Assembly: GCA_041743085.1 (NCBI GenBank)
Contig: JBGTNL010000106.1
Span: 1 to 64,000, forward strand
Direction of reading: 5' to 3'
DNA length: 64,000 bases
Source of the DNA: JAFMPW01 sp041743085
GTDB lineage: Bacteria > Bacteroidota > Bacteroidia > Flavobacteriales > Flavobacteriaceae
The notes beneath the pieces were generated by a model. That model ran no database searches and was not told the DNA's origin. It worked only from the letters and a program-made list of their open reading frames with translations. The position numbers and the translations under genes are program-made. Below, one piece after another: positions 1 to 8,381 of this stretch (position 1 is the first letter of the stretch; each line of letters starts with the position of its first letter).

Positions 1-1
1 T

Positions 2-112
2 GAACTCAATGAAGAGCAATTACAGGCAGTATCCGGCGGGGTTTACGGTGATGGTTGTACCCGGGGTTTGCCAAAACCCTTTAATCCTTTAAAGGACATA
101 ACTTTTCAATAA
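2..112 (+). CDS. NHLP-type RiPP precursor peptide, 3' fragment
   Basis: This reading frame is open from the window edge and ends at TAA 110-112. The visible part gives ELNEEQLQAVSGG followed by a 23-residue tail, VYGDGCTRGLP... ending DITFQ. The first part matches the end of the leaders in the next two genes (ELSEEQLELIAGG and ELTDEQLENVAGG), so this is a third precursor of the same family with its N-terminal leader outside the window. In such families a C39 peptidase cuts after GG, leaving a core with one Cys here. The core is unrelated to the other two, while the leader end is conserved. It lies 18 bp before the next precursor, so co-transcription is likely. The product's activity is unknown. 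Confidence 0.85.
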   Translation, partial: ELNEEQLQAVSGGVYGDGCTRGLPKPFNPLKDITFQ

Positions 113-130
113 ACTTAACAATCGAATAAA

Positions 131-496
131 ATGAAAATTACGCAAGAACAACAGAAACAAGGCCAAGAACTTTATGGGCAAATTGTATCCAAGGCATGGG
201 AGGATGCCAGTTTTAAAGAACAACTAATCACTTCGCCTGTTGAAACCATCAAAACCTTTACCGACGGCAGAATAAATTTTCCAAATGAGGTTTCAATCGT
301 AGTCGAAGATCAAATGGATGCTTCAACGATTTACGTTAATATTCCAAAAAAAATAGATTTAGAGAACTTGGAGCTTAGCGAGGAACAACTTGAACTAATT
401 GCTGGCGGATGGGTAAATACCGAAAAAAACATCTTTTATGACATTGGATATAATTTTGGGCTCTGGTTGTGTGAGAATAAGGTAGACTTAAGATAA
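131..496 (+). CDS. NHLP-family leader peptide / RiPP precursor (core 1)
   Basis: A 121-residue precursor peptide. Residues 1-93 form an acidic leader resembling the nitrile-hydratase-alpha-like leader (NHLP, TIGR03793 type), with FKEQLITSPVETI near residue 28, VVEDQ near 57, VNIP near 69, and LSEEQLELIAGG ending at residue 93. The predicted cut after GG releases a 28-residue aromatic-rich core beginning WVNTEKN, with a single Cys. The two exporters downstream (6155-11297) belong to the matching transporter families, one with a C39 peptidase. Leader similarity to the genes at 2-112 and 538-912 is clear, but the cores are not alignable. No modifying enzyme is seen, so the mature structure cannot be predicted. 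Confidence 0.85.
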   Translation: MKITQEQQKQGQELYGQIVSKAWEDASFKEQLITSPVETIKTFTDGRINFPNEVSIVVEDQMDASTIYVNIPKKIDLENLELSEEQLELIAGGWVNTEKNIFYDIGYNFGLWLCENKVDLR

Positions 497-537
497 AAAA
501 TATAGCTTTTAAATGACAATAAAAAAATATAATTATT

Positions 538-912
538 ATGGAACCACAAAAAATACAGAATGCACAAGAATTTTTGAAAGACTTAACCGCTAACTGCCGG
601 AAAAACAAAAACTTTAAAAACCAGCTATTGAATAATCCCAAAACTACAATAGAAGAATTTATAGGAAAAAAGATTAGTCTGCCGGAAGGTAAAGTGTTGA
701 TGGTTGAAGATCAAACAGATAACAGTTTTGTTTATCTTAACATACCAAGAAAGCCAGATTTGGATAATCTCGAACTAACCGATGAACAGTTGGAAAATGT
801 TGCCGGAGGTGCATTTCCCTATGGTCCGATTGCGCTTGCAATAGCCGTTATTAGAGCTGTAGATGATATTTGTCAGGGAGCTTATGATGCTGGCGCTCAA
901 TGTAAAATGTAA
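538..912 (+). CDS. NHLP-family leader peptide / RiPP precursor (core 2)
   Basis: A 124-residue precursor related to its upstream neighbour. The leader covers residues 1-91, with FKNQLLNNPKTTIEEF, MVEDQ, YLNIP and LTDEQLENVAGG at the double-glycine site. The 33-residue core is hydrophobic and glycine/alanine-rich (AFPYGPIALAIAVIRAV...) and carries two Cys near its end. That composition resembles membrane-active bacteriocin-like peptides, but this is inference from composition only. It lies 41 bp after the previous precursor on the same strand. Export and leader removal probably depend on the C39 ABC transporter at 6155-8371. Confidence 0.85.
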   Translation: MEPQKIQNAQEFLKDLTANCRKNKNFKNQLLNNPKTTIEEFIGKKISLPEGKVLMVEDQTDNSFVYLNIPRKPDLDNLELTDEQLENVAGGAFPYGPIALAIAVIRAVDDICQGAYDAGAQCKM

Positions 913-1011
913 GTCATAGATCTCTATAATGTTTATCTTTGGCTAATCATTAAAATTTTATAACTTTTAATGGAATATTTCTAAGTTTGATGTACCAAAA
1001 AATAATGACTT

Positions 1012-1209
1012 ATGGTCAATAAATATGTATATTTAGTTGTTTGTATTATTTCATTTTTAACCATTATATATGCCACGACTCCTATTTTTGGGACTGAGAC
1101 TGATTATAATACATGGAAGGCAAAGGACATAATTCACGTGGTCTTTTGGACAGCGATTTTTTCAATTACTTTTATATATACATTGAAAGCTTTTAAAAAG
1201 AAGAAATAG
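1012..1209 (+). CDS. small two-helix membrane protein
   Basis: A 65-residue protein starting at ATG 1012. Two hydrophobic segments (about residues 5-23 and 43-59) are separated by a short polar loop, and the C-terminus is basic (KAFKKKK), suggesting an inner-membrane protein with a cytoplasmic tail. It sits between the last precursor and a strong hairpin terminator at 1283-1319, so it may be the last gene of the precursor operon. Small membrane proteins next to bacteriocin precursors are often immunity proteins. That role is only a positional guess, because no family is recognised. Confidence 0.55.
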   Translation: MVNKYVYLVVCIISFLTIIYATTPIFGTETDYNTWKAKDIIHVVFWTAIFSITFIYTLKAFKKKK

Positions 1210-1282
1210 AGAATAATTTCTGACGAGTGACTTGTTACAAACGGAATGTAAGTAGTCGTTTATGAGTAGGTTTGGAATTTTA

Positions 1283-1319
1283 AAAAACCTCACATTTTTG
1301 AGTAAAATGTGAGGTTTTT
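1283..1319. terminator. perfect 16-bp-stem bidirectional terminator
   Basis: Left arm 1283-1298 (AAAAACCTCACATTTT) is an exact reverse complement of right arm 1304-1319, with a 5-nt loop. The stem is A-rich on one side and T-rich on the other, so it can act in both directions. It separates the precursor genes and small membrane protein from the AraC-type regulator. Confidence 0.85.
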
Positions 1320-1505
1320 GCTTTTGTGTAAAGCACTTGTTCACTTCTCTTTTTTATCAACAAAATATTTCCCTGCAAGCTTCCTGCAATACACCTCATT
1401 ATCTTGATAATACAATTAAAGGCCGTCGGTTTTGACAGTGTATCGGTCGGTTTTATACTTCGGACCATCACTAGTTTTATCAGTGGAAGGATAAAGGGAA
1501 TACCA

Positions 1506-2156
1506 ATGAACAATCGAACCAATAGCATAGACTGGAGTTCCCCAGATATCGTGTTGGAGATTATGAATGGTATTAAAAATCCCCTGGAATCCATAATTAC
1601 GGCAAATGATCGGGTGGTCAAACAACTTTTCGGTGATTCATCGAAACAAAACGTGGCCGAAATAACCCTGGAGAACAGCAAAATAATTGCCGAGCTTATT
1701 CAGGAAGTGATTAAAAAAGCTTCCGTAAATAAAAGTAAATTATCACAACCGCTGATTTTTGGGATGTACGAAACCAATCCCCACGTTAAGGCCATGTGCA
1801 ACGGGGAAATTGACCCTAAAAAGATTTCACAGACCGACAAAGCCTGGCTTGTAGATTTGGAAAAGGTGGTACTGACCGAAGCTAACCCGGATCAGTTGAG
1901 CCTTTTTGCACTTGCTTTTGAGGTGTCGGTCAGCGAACGGCAATTGCATCGCAACATAAAAAAATTCCTCTCGCTTACTCCTAACAAATACGTTCGGATA
2001 CTAAAATTGCACAAAGCGAAAAAATTATTGGAGGAATACGCCTACCGTACGATTTCGGAAGTGGCCTATGCCGTGGGCTTTCACGACGCCCATTATTTCT
2101 CAAAATTGTTCTATAGACAATATGGCTCCATGCCCAAGGAACTATTGCCTTCCTGA
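1506..2156 (+). CDS. AraC-family regulator with degenerate histidine-kinase DHp hairpin
   Basis: A 216-residue protein if started at ATG 1506, which has an AAAGGGA stretch a few bases upstream; an in-frame TTG at 1404 would add 34 residues. Residues 110-216 are an AraC-type DNA-binding domain (SVSERQLHRNIKKF..., then TISEVAYAVGFHDAHYFSKL). Residues 14-75 form two amphipathic helices whose first resembles a kinase H-box (MNGIKNPLESI), but Asn/Gly stand where the phosphorylatable His would be. No ATPase or receiver domain is present. It reads like the fused remains of a hybrid two-component regulator. It lies between the precursors and the export operon, so control of this locus is plausible but unproven. 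Confidence 0.75.
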   Translation: MNNRTNSIDWSSPDIVLEIMNGIKNPLESIITANDRVVKQLFGDSSKQNVAEITLENSKIIAELIQEVIKKASVNKSKLSQPLIFGMYETNPHVKAMCNGEIDPKKISQTDKAWLVDLEKVVLTEANPDQLSLFALAFEVSVSERQLHRNIKKFLSLTPNKYVRILKLHKAKKLLEEYAYRTISEVAYAVGFHDAHYFSKLFYRQYGSMPKELLPS

Positions 2157-2168
2157 CAACCTTTCCTG

Positions 2169-2328
2169 GTGTGGTGATTGCTAAATTCACTCACTGTTTT
2201 CCCCACTCCTTTTCCTTTCTTCGGCGTTAAAATTTTTAACCGTAGCGCTGCTATGCTTGCAAATTTCGCCTTGCACAAAGAAAAAATAGCAACAAAAATT
2301 TAGTAAGCCACCTGAGCAATCACCACAC
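2169..2328. repeat. 160-bp element with 14-bp perfect terminal inverted repeats
   Basis: GTGTGGTGATTGCT at 2169-2182 is exactly reverse-complemented at 2315-2328. Inside, TTTCTTCGGCG and GGCGAAATTT-type segments also pair imperfectly, so the whole stretch can fold into a long, interrupted hairpin. It fills most of the gap between the AraC-type gene and the leader-only peptide and has no coding capacity. It resembles a MITE-like or REP-like non-autonomous element. No target-site duplication was identified. Confidence 0.6.
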
Positions 2329-2410
2329 TGGCGATGCAAAATATACTATTCAGTTTATTTGTCAGAAATATCCGGGATTCCCCAAATAACTTTGTCTTGT
2401 AGAAGCACAA

Positions 2411-2659
2411 ATGAAAACCAAGGCCTTGAAATTAACGAAAGAACAACAACAAGCACAAAAACTGATCAATCTTCTCATACAGGCCTGTTGGGAAAATGAA
2501 AAGTTTAAAAGGGAGTTTATTCAAAACCCAATAGAAACCATCGAGAAGGTTACGGGCATTCCCCATAAGTTGCCAACTGGCTGCAAGGTAAAAGTAGAAG
2601 ACCAATCGGGGGACGCTATTATTTATTTAAACATTCCTGCAAAACCTAAAAAGCTTTAG
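2411..2659 (+). CDS. stand-alone NHLP leader-like peptide without core
   Basis: An 82-residue protein that aligns with the precursor leaders at 131 and 538. Shared features are KREFIQNPIETIEKV, KVEDQSGD and IIYLNIPAKP. It stops exactly where the precursors continue into the acidic LxxEQL...GG segment, so both the cleavage site and the core are missing. The next in-frame codon is a stop (TAG), with no GG-plus-core sequence visible after it. A -7-like TAACTTTG lies at 2387-2394. It might be a leader-mimic that binds the exporter or the modifying enzyme, or a truncated precursor. It is placed just before the export operon rather than with the other precursors. Confidence 0.75.
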   Translation: MKTKALKLTKEQQQAQKLINLLIQACWENEKFKREFIQNPIETIEKVTGIPHKLPTGCKVKVEDQSGDAIIYLNIPAKPKKL

Positions 2660-2691
2660 CTCCTCTGTCAGTTTTATCCGTTCTCATGACA

Positions 2692-2721
2692 GTTTTACAC
2701 TTATTTCCCGGGTTATATTTG
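2692..2721 (+). promoter_or_regulatory. candidate Bacteroidota promoter for the export operon
   Basis: TATATTTG at 2714-2721 matches the Bacteroidota -7 consensus TAnnTTTG. A TTTT/TTTA stretch near 2692-2695 lies about 18 bp upstream, as an approximate -33 element. Transcription would begin about 35 bp before the ATG at 2762. The -33 match is weak. Confidence 0.4.
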
Positions 2722-2761
2722 ATAAAGCACAAAATAAAATCAAAATGTAAAAAACCATACC

Positions 2762-3283
2762 ATGAAGCGAGTACTTTTTTTATTGGGTCACCTAAACGAT
2801 ATGGATATTGAATGGATGATCAACAACGGACACAGGGAAGCCATCAAAACCGGAGATATATTAATACACCGCAATGAAGAAATTGAAAACCTCTACATCA
2901 TTTTATCAGGGCGCCTTTCCATTCGCGATGGTATTGCGAACATTACTGAAATTGCCCTAATAGGTACCGGGGAAATTTTAGGTGAGATGTCTTTTCTAGA
3001 ATCCAGGCCTCCTTCGGTTTCAGTGACTGCCACGGATCCCTGTGAAATTTTTGTCATCTCCAAGGAACTTATAAAAAGCCGTATGCAGCAAGATATCCAG
3101 TTCCAGGCCAACTTTTATTACGCACTGGCACTATTTCTGTCTGACAGATTGCGGAAGACAACCAACCAACTCGGCTATGGAACCTTGGAAGATTTAGATG
3201 CCATTGACAACAATGTCTTGGCGGGAATTTCACAAGCGGGGGCAAGATTTGGCCAAATACTCAAGAAATTCTCGGAAGTTTAA
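2762..3283 (+). CDS. cyclic-nucleotide-binding-fold protein without DNA-binding domain
   Basis: A 173-residue protein with one CAP-type beta-roll (about residues 22-115): GDILIHRNEEIENLYIILSG, then the phosphate-cassette region GEMSFLESRPPSVSV (residues 74-88). In the canonical cassette the eleventh position is the Arg that holds the cyclic phosphate; here it is Pro84, while the Glu75 position is kept. No helix-turn-helix follows, only about 55 residues of helical tail. It is the first gene of the run that encodes the NHLM exporters and ends in an adenylate cyclase. It may sense or tether rather than bind DNA. Whether it binds cAMP is open because of the Arg loss. Confidence 0.8.
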   Translation: MKRVLFLLGHLNDMDIEWMINNGHREAIKTGDILIHRNEEIENLYIILSGRLSIRDGIANITEIALIGTGEILGEMSFLESRPPSVSVTATDPCEIFVISKELIKSRMQQDIQFQANFYYALALFLSDRLRKTTNQLGYGTLEDLDAIDNNVLAGISQAGARFGQILKKFSEV

Positions 3284-3294
3284 GCTCCTATGGT

Positions 3295-4872
3295 ATGGTG
3301 AAAAGGGCACATATATTCTTTTATGTATTCTTACTGTTTTCAACGATGGAATTGTTGGGGCAGTCAGAAATTGATGGGGATCTCAAAATCCTATCCGAGT
3401 TGACCCTTCTCAAAAGCCCGCTCATTCAAAGAAATAAGCTGGAAACTGACCGGGCCGAGGCAGATTACAGGACACAAAGAAGCGCCTTCGATTATCAACT
3501 ATCCGCCGGGGCGAATATCACTAAGAGCGAGCTTACGCTTTTTGATGCCGATCCAGGAAACCAGGTTCTTTTTGGTGATTTGGAAACAAAAAACACCGAT
3601 TTCGGTATTGGCCTACAAAAAAGGTTCAGGACCGGCCTTGTAGCCGACATAAGCTCAAGCTACTCTGGCTTATCCGACAACTTTCCGATAAACAGGTTTA
3701 ATGAAGAGGTAGGTCCGCACATATCAGACCATACCGCTTCCGCTACCCTCTCCCTAACGCAACCCTTACTTCGTAATAACGGCATAAAAGTAACTACGGC
3801 TTTTGAAAAATCCTCCGTGTTGGCAATAGAAAGCGCCAACCTCAACTTTGAGCTCAATGTGGCATTTGAAATTTTACAGCTAGGAAAAGCCTATTGGCAA
3901 TATTTAGGAGCATATAAAAGCCTGGGAGTTTTTAAAGAGAATGAAAACAGGGTGCGCAACGTGCTCGAGATTACCGAAGAACTTGTAAAAGCGGACAAAA
4001 AACCGGAAAGCGATCTGGTCCAGATCAAGGCGGATCTGGCCCAACAGGAAAGGCAGACCACAACGGCCCAACAAAATTTATTTACGGCACGCATCAATTT
4101 GGGAAGGGTCATCGGTACGGATGAAGTTGAAAGCCGGAATATCGGTGATCCGGCGAATGAATTTCCCACAATCTTACAGGCCAAATTCAATGCGGAAAAG
4201 AACCTCGGTACCATGGTCGCCTTGGCCAGAAACTACCGAACAGATATCAAAGCCATTGAAAACAACAACAAAGGACTGGAACTACAATTATTTTCTGCCA
4301 AAAATGCTGTCCTGCCACAATTAGACCTGACCGGATTTGTAACCTACGGCGGCGCTGCAACGGGTGGTGGAATAGGGCGGTATCTGGATGCGTTTGGGAA
4401 TCGCCAGGGCCGCAATCATACCATAGGCCTAGGGCTTACGTTTTCTTTTCCTTTGAACAACAATCTTGCAAAGGCCAATTTTGCCAAGAGCAAAATCGCT
4501 TTGACAGATCAACGATTATCTTATGAAAATTTGATTCGGAACATTGATTTAAACGTCAGCATTGCGTTCACTAATCTTGAAAATAGCGTAGTGATTCTGA
4601 ATAAGGCCAAAGAAACCCTGGCATATTACCAGGAGGTCTTCCATAATGAACGGGTAAAATTTCAGAACGGCCTGACCACTTTGTTAAATTTAATTTTGTT
4701 CCAGGAACGTTTGACATTTGCCCAATTGGAACACCTGCGGGCACAAGAACAATTCGCCACCGCCATTTTGGATCTACGCTTTGAAACGGGAACCTTGATT
4801 TCAATGGGAGAAAACGAAACCTTGACATCAGTTGACAAACTGATGTTTTACACTTTACCGGGTATTAATTAA
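3295..4872 (+). CDS. TolC-family outer-membrane efflux protein
   Basis: A 525-residue protein with an N-terminal signal peptide (hydrophobic residues 6-20, ending near LLGQ). Two repeats of long coiled-coil helices alternate with beta-strand stretches, typical of the TolC outer-membrane channel-tunnel. Examples are the helical region around residues 175-270 (EENRVRNVLEITEELVKADK) and the second around 405-500. It starts 11 bp after the cyclic-nucleotide-binding gene and precedes HlyD by 12 bp. It therefore likely forms the outer-membrane exit of the type I-like peptide export machine encoded downstream. Confidence 0.9.
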   Translation: MVKRAHIFFYVFLLFSTMELLGQSEIDGDLKILSELTLLKSPLIQRNKLETDRAEADYRTQRSAFDYQLSAGANITKSELTLFDADPGNQVLFGDLETKNTDFGIGLQKRFRTGLVADISSSYSGLSDNFPINRFNEEVGPHISDHTASATLSLTQPLLRNNGIKVTTAFEKSSVLAIESANLNFELNVAFEILQLGKAYWQYLGAYKSLGVFKENENRVRNVLEITEELVKADKKPESDLVQIKADLAQQERQTTTAQQNLFTARINLGRVIGTDEVESRNIGDPANEFPTILQAKFNAEKNLGTMVALARNYRTDIKAIENNNKGLELQLFSAKNAVLPQLDLTGFVTYGGAATGGGIGRYLDAFGNRQGRNHTIGLGLTFSFPLNNNLAKANFAKSKIALTDQRLSYENLIRNIDLNVSIAFTNLENSVVILNKAKETLAYYQEVFHNERVKFQNGLTTLLNLILFQERLTFAQLEHLRAQEQFATAILDLRFETGTLISMGENETLTSVDKLMFYTLPGIN

Positions 4873-4884
4873 TCATCAGTAGAC

Positions 4885-6144
4885 ATGCCTCCTACATTTT
4901 TCAGAAAAGCAGCATTGGAAAAACTCTCGACCCCCGAGAAATTAGATCAACTCATTAAGGTCACCGGGCCAAAAGCCTGGATTGCCCTCGCTACGATAAT
5001 CGTGGCACTTGTTACGGCCATTGCCTGGTCTTTTTGGGGGAATGTAAAGACGAGGTTGAACGTAACGGGGGTGCTTTTGGGAGGTGAAATACATGAGGTG
5101 GTCTCTACCTCGCAGGGCCAGTTGGTAAATTTAATGGTCAGTATAGGGGATGAGGTAAAAGACGGGGATATCATTGCGGTAATAGAACAGCCTCAATTGA
5201 CACAGCAAATCGAGGAAGCCAAAGCACTTTTGGCAGAACGTAAATTTGAACTGGAACAACTAAAGTCGTTCGGGTCCCAGGATACTAGATTGCAGGGAGA
5301 GTTTATCGGCCAGCAGCGCTTGAGCCTACACTTACAGATAGGCGCCCTGGAGAAGACCCTTGCCTTTTTAGGGAATCAGCTCGAAACCGAAAAAGAGTTA
5401 CAGAAAAAAGGGTTGATCACAACTTCCCAGATGGTAAATACAGAACAAGGGATTGAAGGTGCTATAAATCAAATTGAAAGCCTCAAAGCACAAATAGCAC
5501 AGACCTCATCACAGAAACTGAACCTTGATTTTGATTCGGGACAAAAAGTTAATCTCCTAAAACAACGTATAGCGCAGGCCAAAAGAAATTTGGAACAGTT
5601 GACCGAGCGGTATGACATTCAATCCAATATAAAAAGTCCGTACAGCGGTGAAGTCGTTGAGGTACTTACAGATGCCGGCATCATTGTGGGCCAGGGTACG
5701 CCCTTGTTCAAATTAAAGAATTACGACGGGGTCGCCGGGGATCTGCGGGGAGTGCTTTATATCCCTTCCCAAGACGGAAAAAAGATAAAAGTGGGTATGG
5801 AAGCCTTGGTAGCCCCTTCTACGGTGCAGCCCCAGGAATTTGGTTTTATGAAAGGCGAAGTGACCTATGTATCCGATTTTCCGATAACACAAAAAGGAAT
5901 GATGACCTCGGTAAAAAACGATCAGTTGGTACAGGGTCTTTTAGGGATGGGTGCACCCTTTGAGGTGCACGTAAAATTTCAAAAAGATCCCGAATCGTTC
6001 AGTGGATTTGAATGGACCTCTGCGCAAGGCCCGGATGTTTTGATCAATGAAGGCACTTCGTGCTTCGGAAAGGTGACGGTAAAATCTGAACCTCCGATAA
6101 CGATTGTTGTTCCTGCCTTAAAAAAATTCTTTGACTTGTATTAA
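4885..6144 (+). CDS. HlyD-family periplasmic adaptor of NHLM export system
   Basis: A 419-residue membrane-fusion protein. One N-terminal transmembrane helix (about residues 34-52, WIALATIIVALVTAIAWSFW) is followed by a biotinyl-lipoyl half-motif (GEIHEVVSTSQGQLVNLMVSIGDEV). A coiled-coil hairpin (about residues 110-235) and the second lipoyl half (IKSPYSGEVVEVLTDAGIIV) come next, then a beta-barrel domain. Length and context fit the NHLM HlyD subfamily (TIGR03794 type). It bridges the inner-membrane ABC exporters and TolC. Its stop is 10 bp before the best start of the peptidase-ABC gene. Confidence 0.9.
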   Translation: MPPTFFRKAALEKLSTPEKLDQLIKVTGPKAWIALATIIVALVTAIAWSFWGNVKTRLNVTGVLLGGEIHEVVSTSQGQLVNLMVSIGDEVKDGDIIAVIEQPQLTQQIEEAKALLAERKFELEQLKSFGSQDTRLQGEFIGQQRLSLHLQIGALEKTLAFLGNQLETEKELQKKGLITTSQMVNTEQGIEGAINQIESLKAQIAQTSSQKLNLDFDSGQKVNLLKQRIAQAKRNLEQLTERYDIQSNIKSPYSGEVVEVLTDAGIIVGQGTPLFKLKNYDGVAGDLRGVLYIPSQDGKKIKVGMEALVAPSTVQPQEFGFMKGEVTYVSDFPITQKGMMTSVKNDQLVQGLLGMGAPFEVHVKFQKDPESFSGFEWTSAQGPDVLINEGTSCFGKVTVKSEPPITIVVPALKKFFDLY

Positions 6145-6154
6145 CCCTGCCAAA

Positions 6155-8371
6155 ATGACGGTTACGAACATTTTTAATTCCGACAAGAATAGCAATAGGG
6201 TCAAAACACCTACGGTCTTACAGATGGAAGGTGTTGAGTGTGGTGCCGCAGCTTTGAGCATAATGTTGGGCTATTTCGGAAAGTTCGTTCCTTTGGAGAA
6301 GTTAAGGGTCTCTTGTGGGGTCTCAAGGGATGGCTTAAAAGCGACGAATATCCTAAAGGCCGCCCGTGAATATGGCCTGGAAGCCAAAGGGTATGCCAAA
6401 TCCATCGAAAAATTGAAGGAGATGGAAATGCCCGCCATTATCTTTTGGAACTTTAATCACTTTCTGGTCATTGAAGGCTTTACAAATAGCCGGGTGTATT
6501 TGAGCGATCCCGCCCAAGGCAGATACCACGTAAGCCATCAGGAGTTTGACGAAGCCTTTACCGGCGTGGTCATGACCTTTAAGCCTAACGAAAAATTTGA
6601 AAAAGGGAATGAAAAAACTGGCCTGATCCGTTCATTGCTTACGAGAATTACCAGTTCCAGACTAAGTGTTGTTTTCATTGTGTTGGCCAGCGTGTTCCTG
6701 GTTATTCCAGGACTTGTCATTCCCTCTTTTACCCAGGTTTTCATCGATAAATATCTGATCAATCAGGTTTCCGGGTTTTTAATGCCGCTATTACTGGTCA
6801 TGGCGGGCGTCTTGTTGATTAACTCTGCCCTGATATATATTCAACAATATTATTTGTTGCGGTTAGAGACAAAACTTGCACTTACTACTTCTAGCAAGTT
6901 CTTATGGCACGTATTTCATTTGCCGATTGCTTTTTTCTCCCAGAGATATAGTGGAGAAATAGGTAGCAGAGTTACCTTAAATGATAAAGTCGCCCGGCTA
7001 CTGAGCGGTGAATTGGCCAATGCCCTTTTGAACGTAATAGTCGTCATCTTTTATGCGATGCTGATGTTTACTTATGACATACTCTTAACCAGTATCGGTA
7101 TTGCCATGGCAGCAATTAATGTAATTGCCCTACAGTTCGTATCCACTGCGCGTAAGGACGGCAATCGCCGCCTTATCAACGAGAGCGGTAAACTGTTGGG
7201 TACTACTACTTCAGGAATAAGCATGATAGAAACCTTAAAGGCCTCCGGACGGGAAAATGATTTCTTTATGAATTGGTCCGGTTATTTGGCAAAGGTCATC
7301 AATGCCCAACAAGAGCTGGGCTGGCTCACGGTACGTTTAAATGTAATTCCCCCGCTTTTAATGTCGCTCAACACGACCATTATTTTAGGTCTCGGGGCAA
7401 TGCGGGTGATGGATGGGCAAATGACTTTGGGCATGCTGGTTGCCTTCCTGTATCTTATGAACAATTTTATGCGGCCGGTAAACCAATTGGTTTCCGTAGG
7501 GAGTTTATTGCAGGAAACCGATGGCGATATGAACCGCATAGATGATGTCCTGAACTATGAGACCTCGGATGAGTTTGAGCAGGAGGAAACATTGGTTACA
7601 ACGCAGGACGATCAAGAATTTGTAGAATCCGAAGAAGTGCCTGTTACTAAACTGATCGGACATTTGGAAATAAAGAATATTTCGTTCGGGTATAGTACAG
7701 CAATGCCTGCATTGATAGAGGATTTTAGTCTAAGCCTAAAGCCCGGAAGCAGGCTTGCCCTGGTTGGGGGATCAGGCAGCGGTAAATCTACAATATCCAA
7801 ATTGGCAGCAGGGCTTTATGAACCCTGGACAGGGGATATTTTGTTCGATGGTATTTCAAGAAAGGATATTCCACGCCATGTCATAAACGAATCTGTAGCC
7901 GTAATCGATCAGGAAGTCCTGATTTTTAAAGGAACGATAGAGCAGAATATTTCATTTTGGGACCACAGGGTGCCCAAAAGCGAGATCATAAAATCCGCAC
8001 ATGATGCCGAAATACACGACACCATAGCCGAACGGATCCACGCCTACGAAAGTGAAGTAACGGAAAGAGGGGCAAATTTCAGTGGAGGACAACGTCAAAG
8101 GCTGGAGATTGCGAGGGCATTGACCTTGAATCCTTCCATTTTGATCATGGACGAAGCTACAAGTGCCCTGGATCCGAAATCGGAAAAGTTGGTTATGGAC
8201 AATATCAAAAGAAGGGGCTGTACCTGCTTGATTGTGGCGCACCGATTAAGCACTATAAAGGATTGTGATGAAATCATCGTTCTAAAATTCGGAAAGATCG
8301 TAGAGCGGGGTACACACAGCGAACTCATGAAAAGTAACGGGCTTTATGCAGATCTGATAAGTTCCAAATAA
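6155..8371 (+). CDS. NHLM peptidase/ABC exporter (C39 peptidase, TM, ATPase)
   Basis: A 738-residue protein from ATG 6155. A TTG eight codons upstream would overlap hlyD and is less likely. Residues 15-150 form a C39 double-glycine peptidase: catalytic Cys29 in VECGAAAL, His102 in FNHFLVIEGF and Asp118 in SDPAQG are all present. Then come six membrane helices and an ATPase with Walker A GGSGSGKST, signature SGGQRQRLEIARA and Walker B LIMDEATSALD. This is the layout of the NHLM exporter with peptidase (TIGR03796 type), which removes the leader after GG and exports the core. The precursors at 2-912 are its likely substrates. Confidence 0.93.
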   Translation: MTVTNIFNSDKNSNRVKTPTVLQMEGVECGAAALSIMLGYFGKFVPLEKLRVSCGVSRDGLKATNILKAAREYGLEAKGYAKSIEKLKEMEMPAIIFWNFNHFLVIEGFTNSRVYLSDPAQGRYHVSHQEFDEAFTGVVMTFKPNEKFEKGNEKTGLIRSLLTRITSSRLSVVFIVLASVFLVIPGLVIPSFTQVFIDKYLINQVSGFLMPLLLVMAGVLLINSALIYIQQYYLLRLETKLALTTSSKFLWHVFHLPIAFFSQRYSGEIGSRVTLNDKVARLLSGELANALLNVIVVIFYAMLMFTYDILLTSIGIAMAAINVIALQFVSTARKDGNRRLINESGKLLGTTTSGISMIETLKASGRENDFFMNWSGYLAKVINAQQELGWLTVRLNVIPPLLMSLNTTIILGLGAMRVMDGQMTLGMLVAFLYLMNNFMRPVNQLVSVGSLLQETDGDMNRIDDVLNYETSDEFEQEETLVTTQDDQEFVESEEVPVTKLIGHLEIKNISFGYSTAMPALIEDFSLSLKPGSRLALVGGSGSGKSTISKLAAGLYEPWTGDILFDGISRKDIPRHVINESVAVIDQEVLIFKGTIEQNISFWDHRVPKSEIIKSAHDAEIHDTIAERIHAYESEVTERGANFSGGQRQRLEIARALTLNPSILIMDEATSALDPKSEKLVMDNIKRRGCTCLIVAHRLSTIKDCDEIIVLKFGKIVERGTHSELMKSNGLYADLISSK

Positions 8372-8381
8372 AAGAGACATT

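Noticed and set aside
6131..6154. TTG start for the peptidase-ABC exporter overlapping hlyD
   Set aside because: ATG 6155 gives a normal C39 peptidase N-terminus and avoids the overlap.
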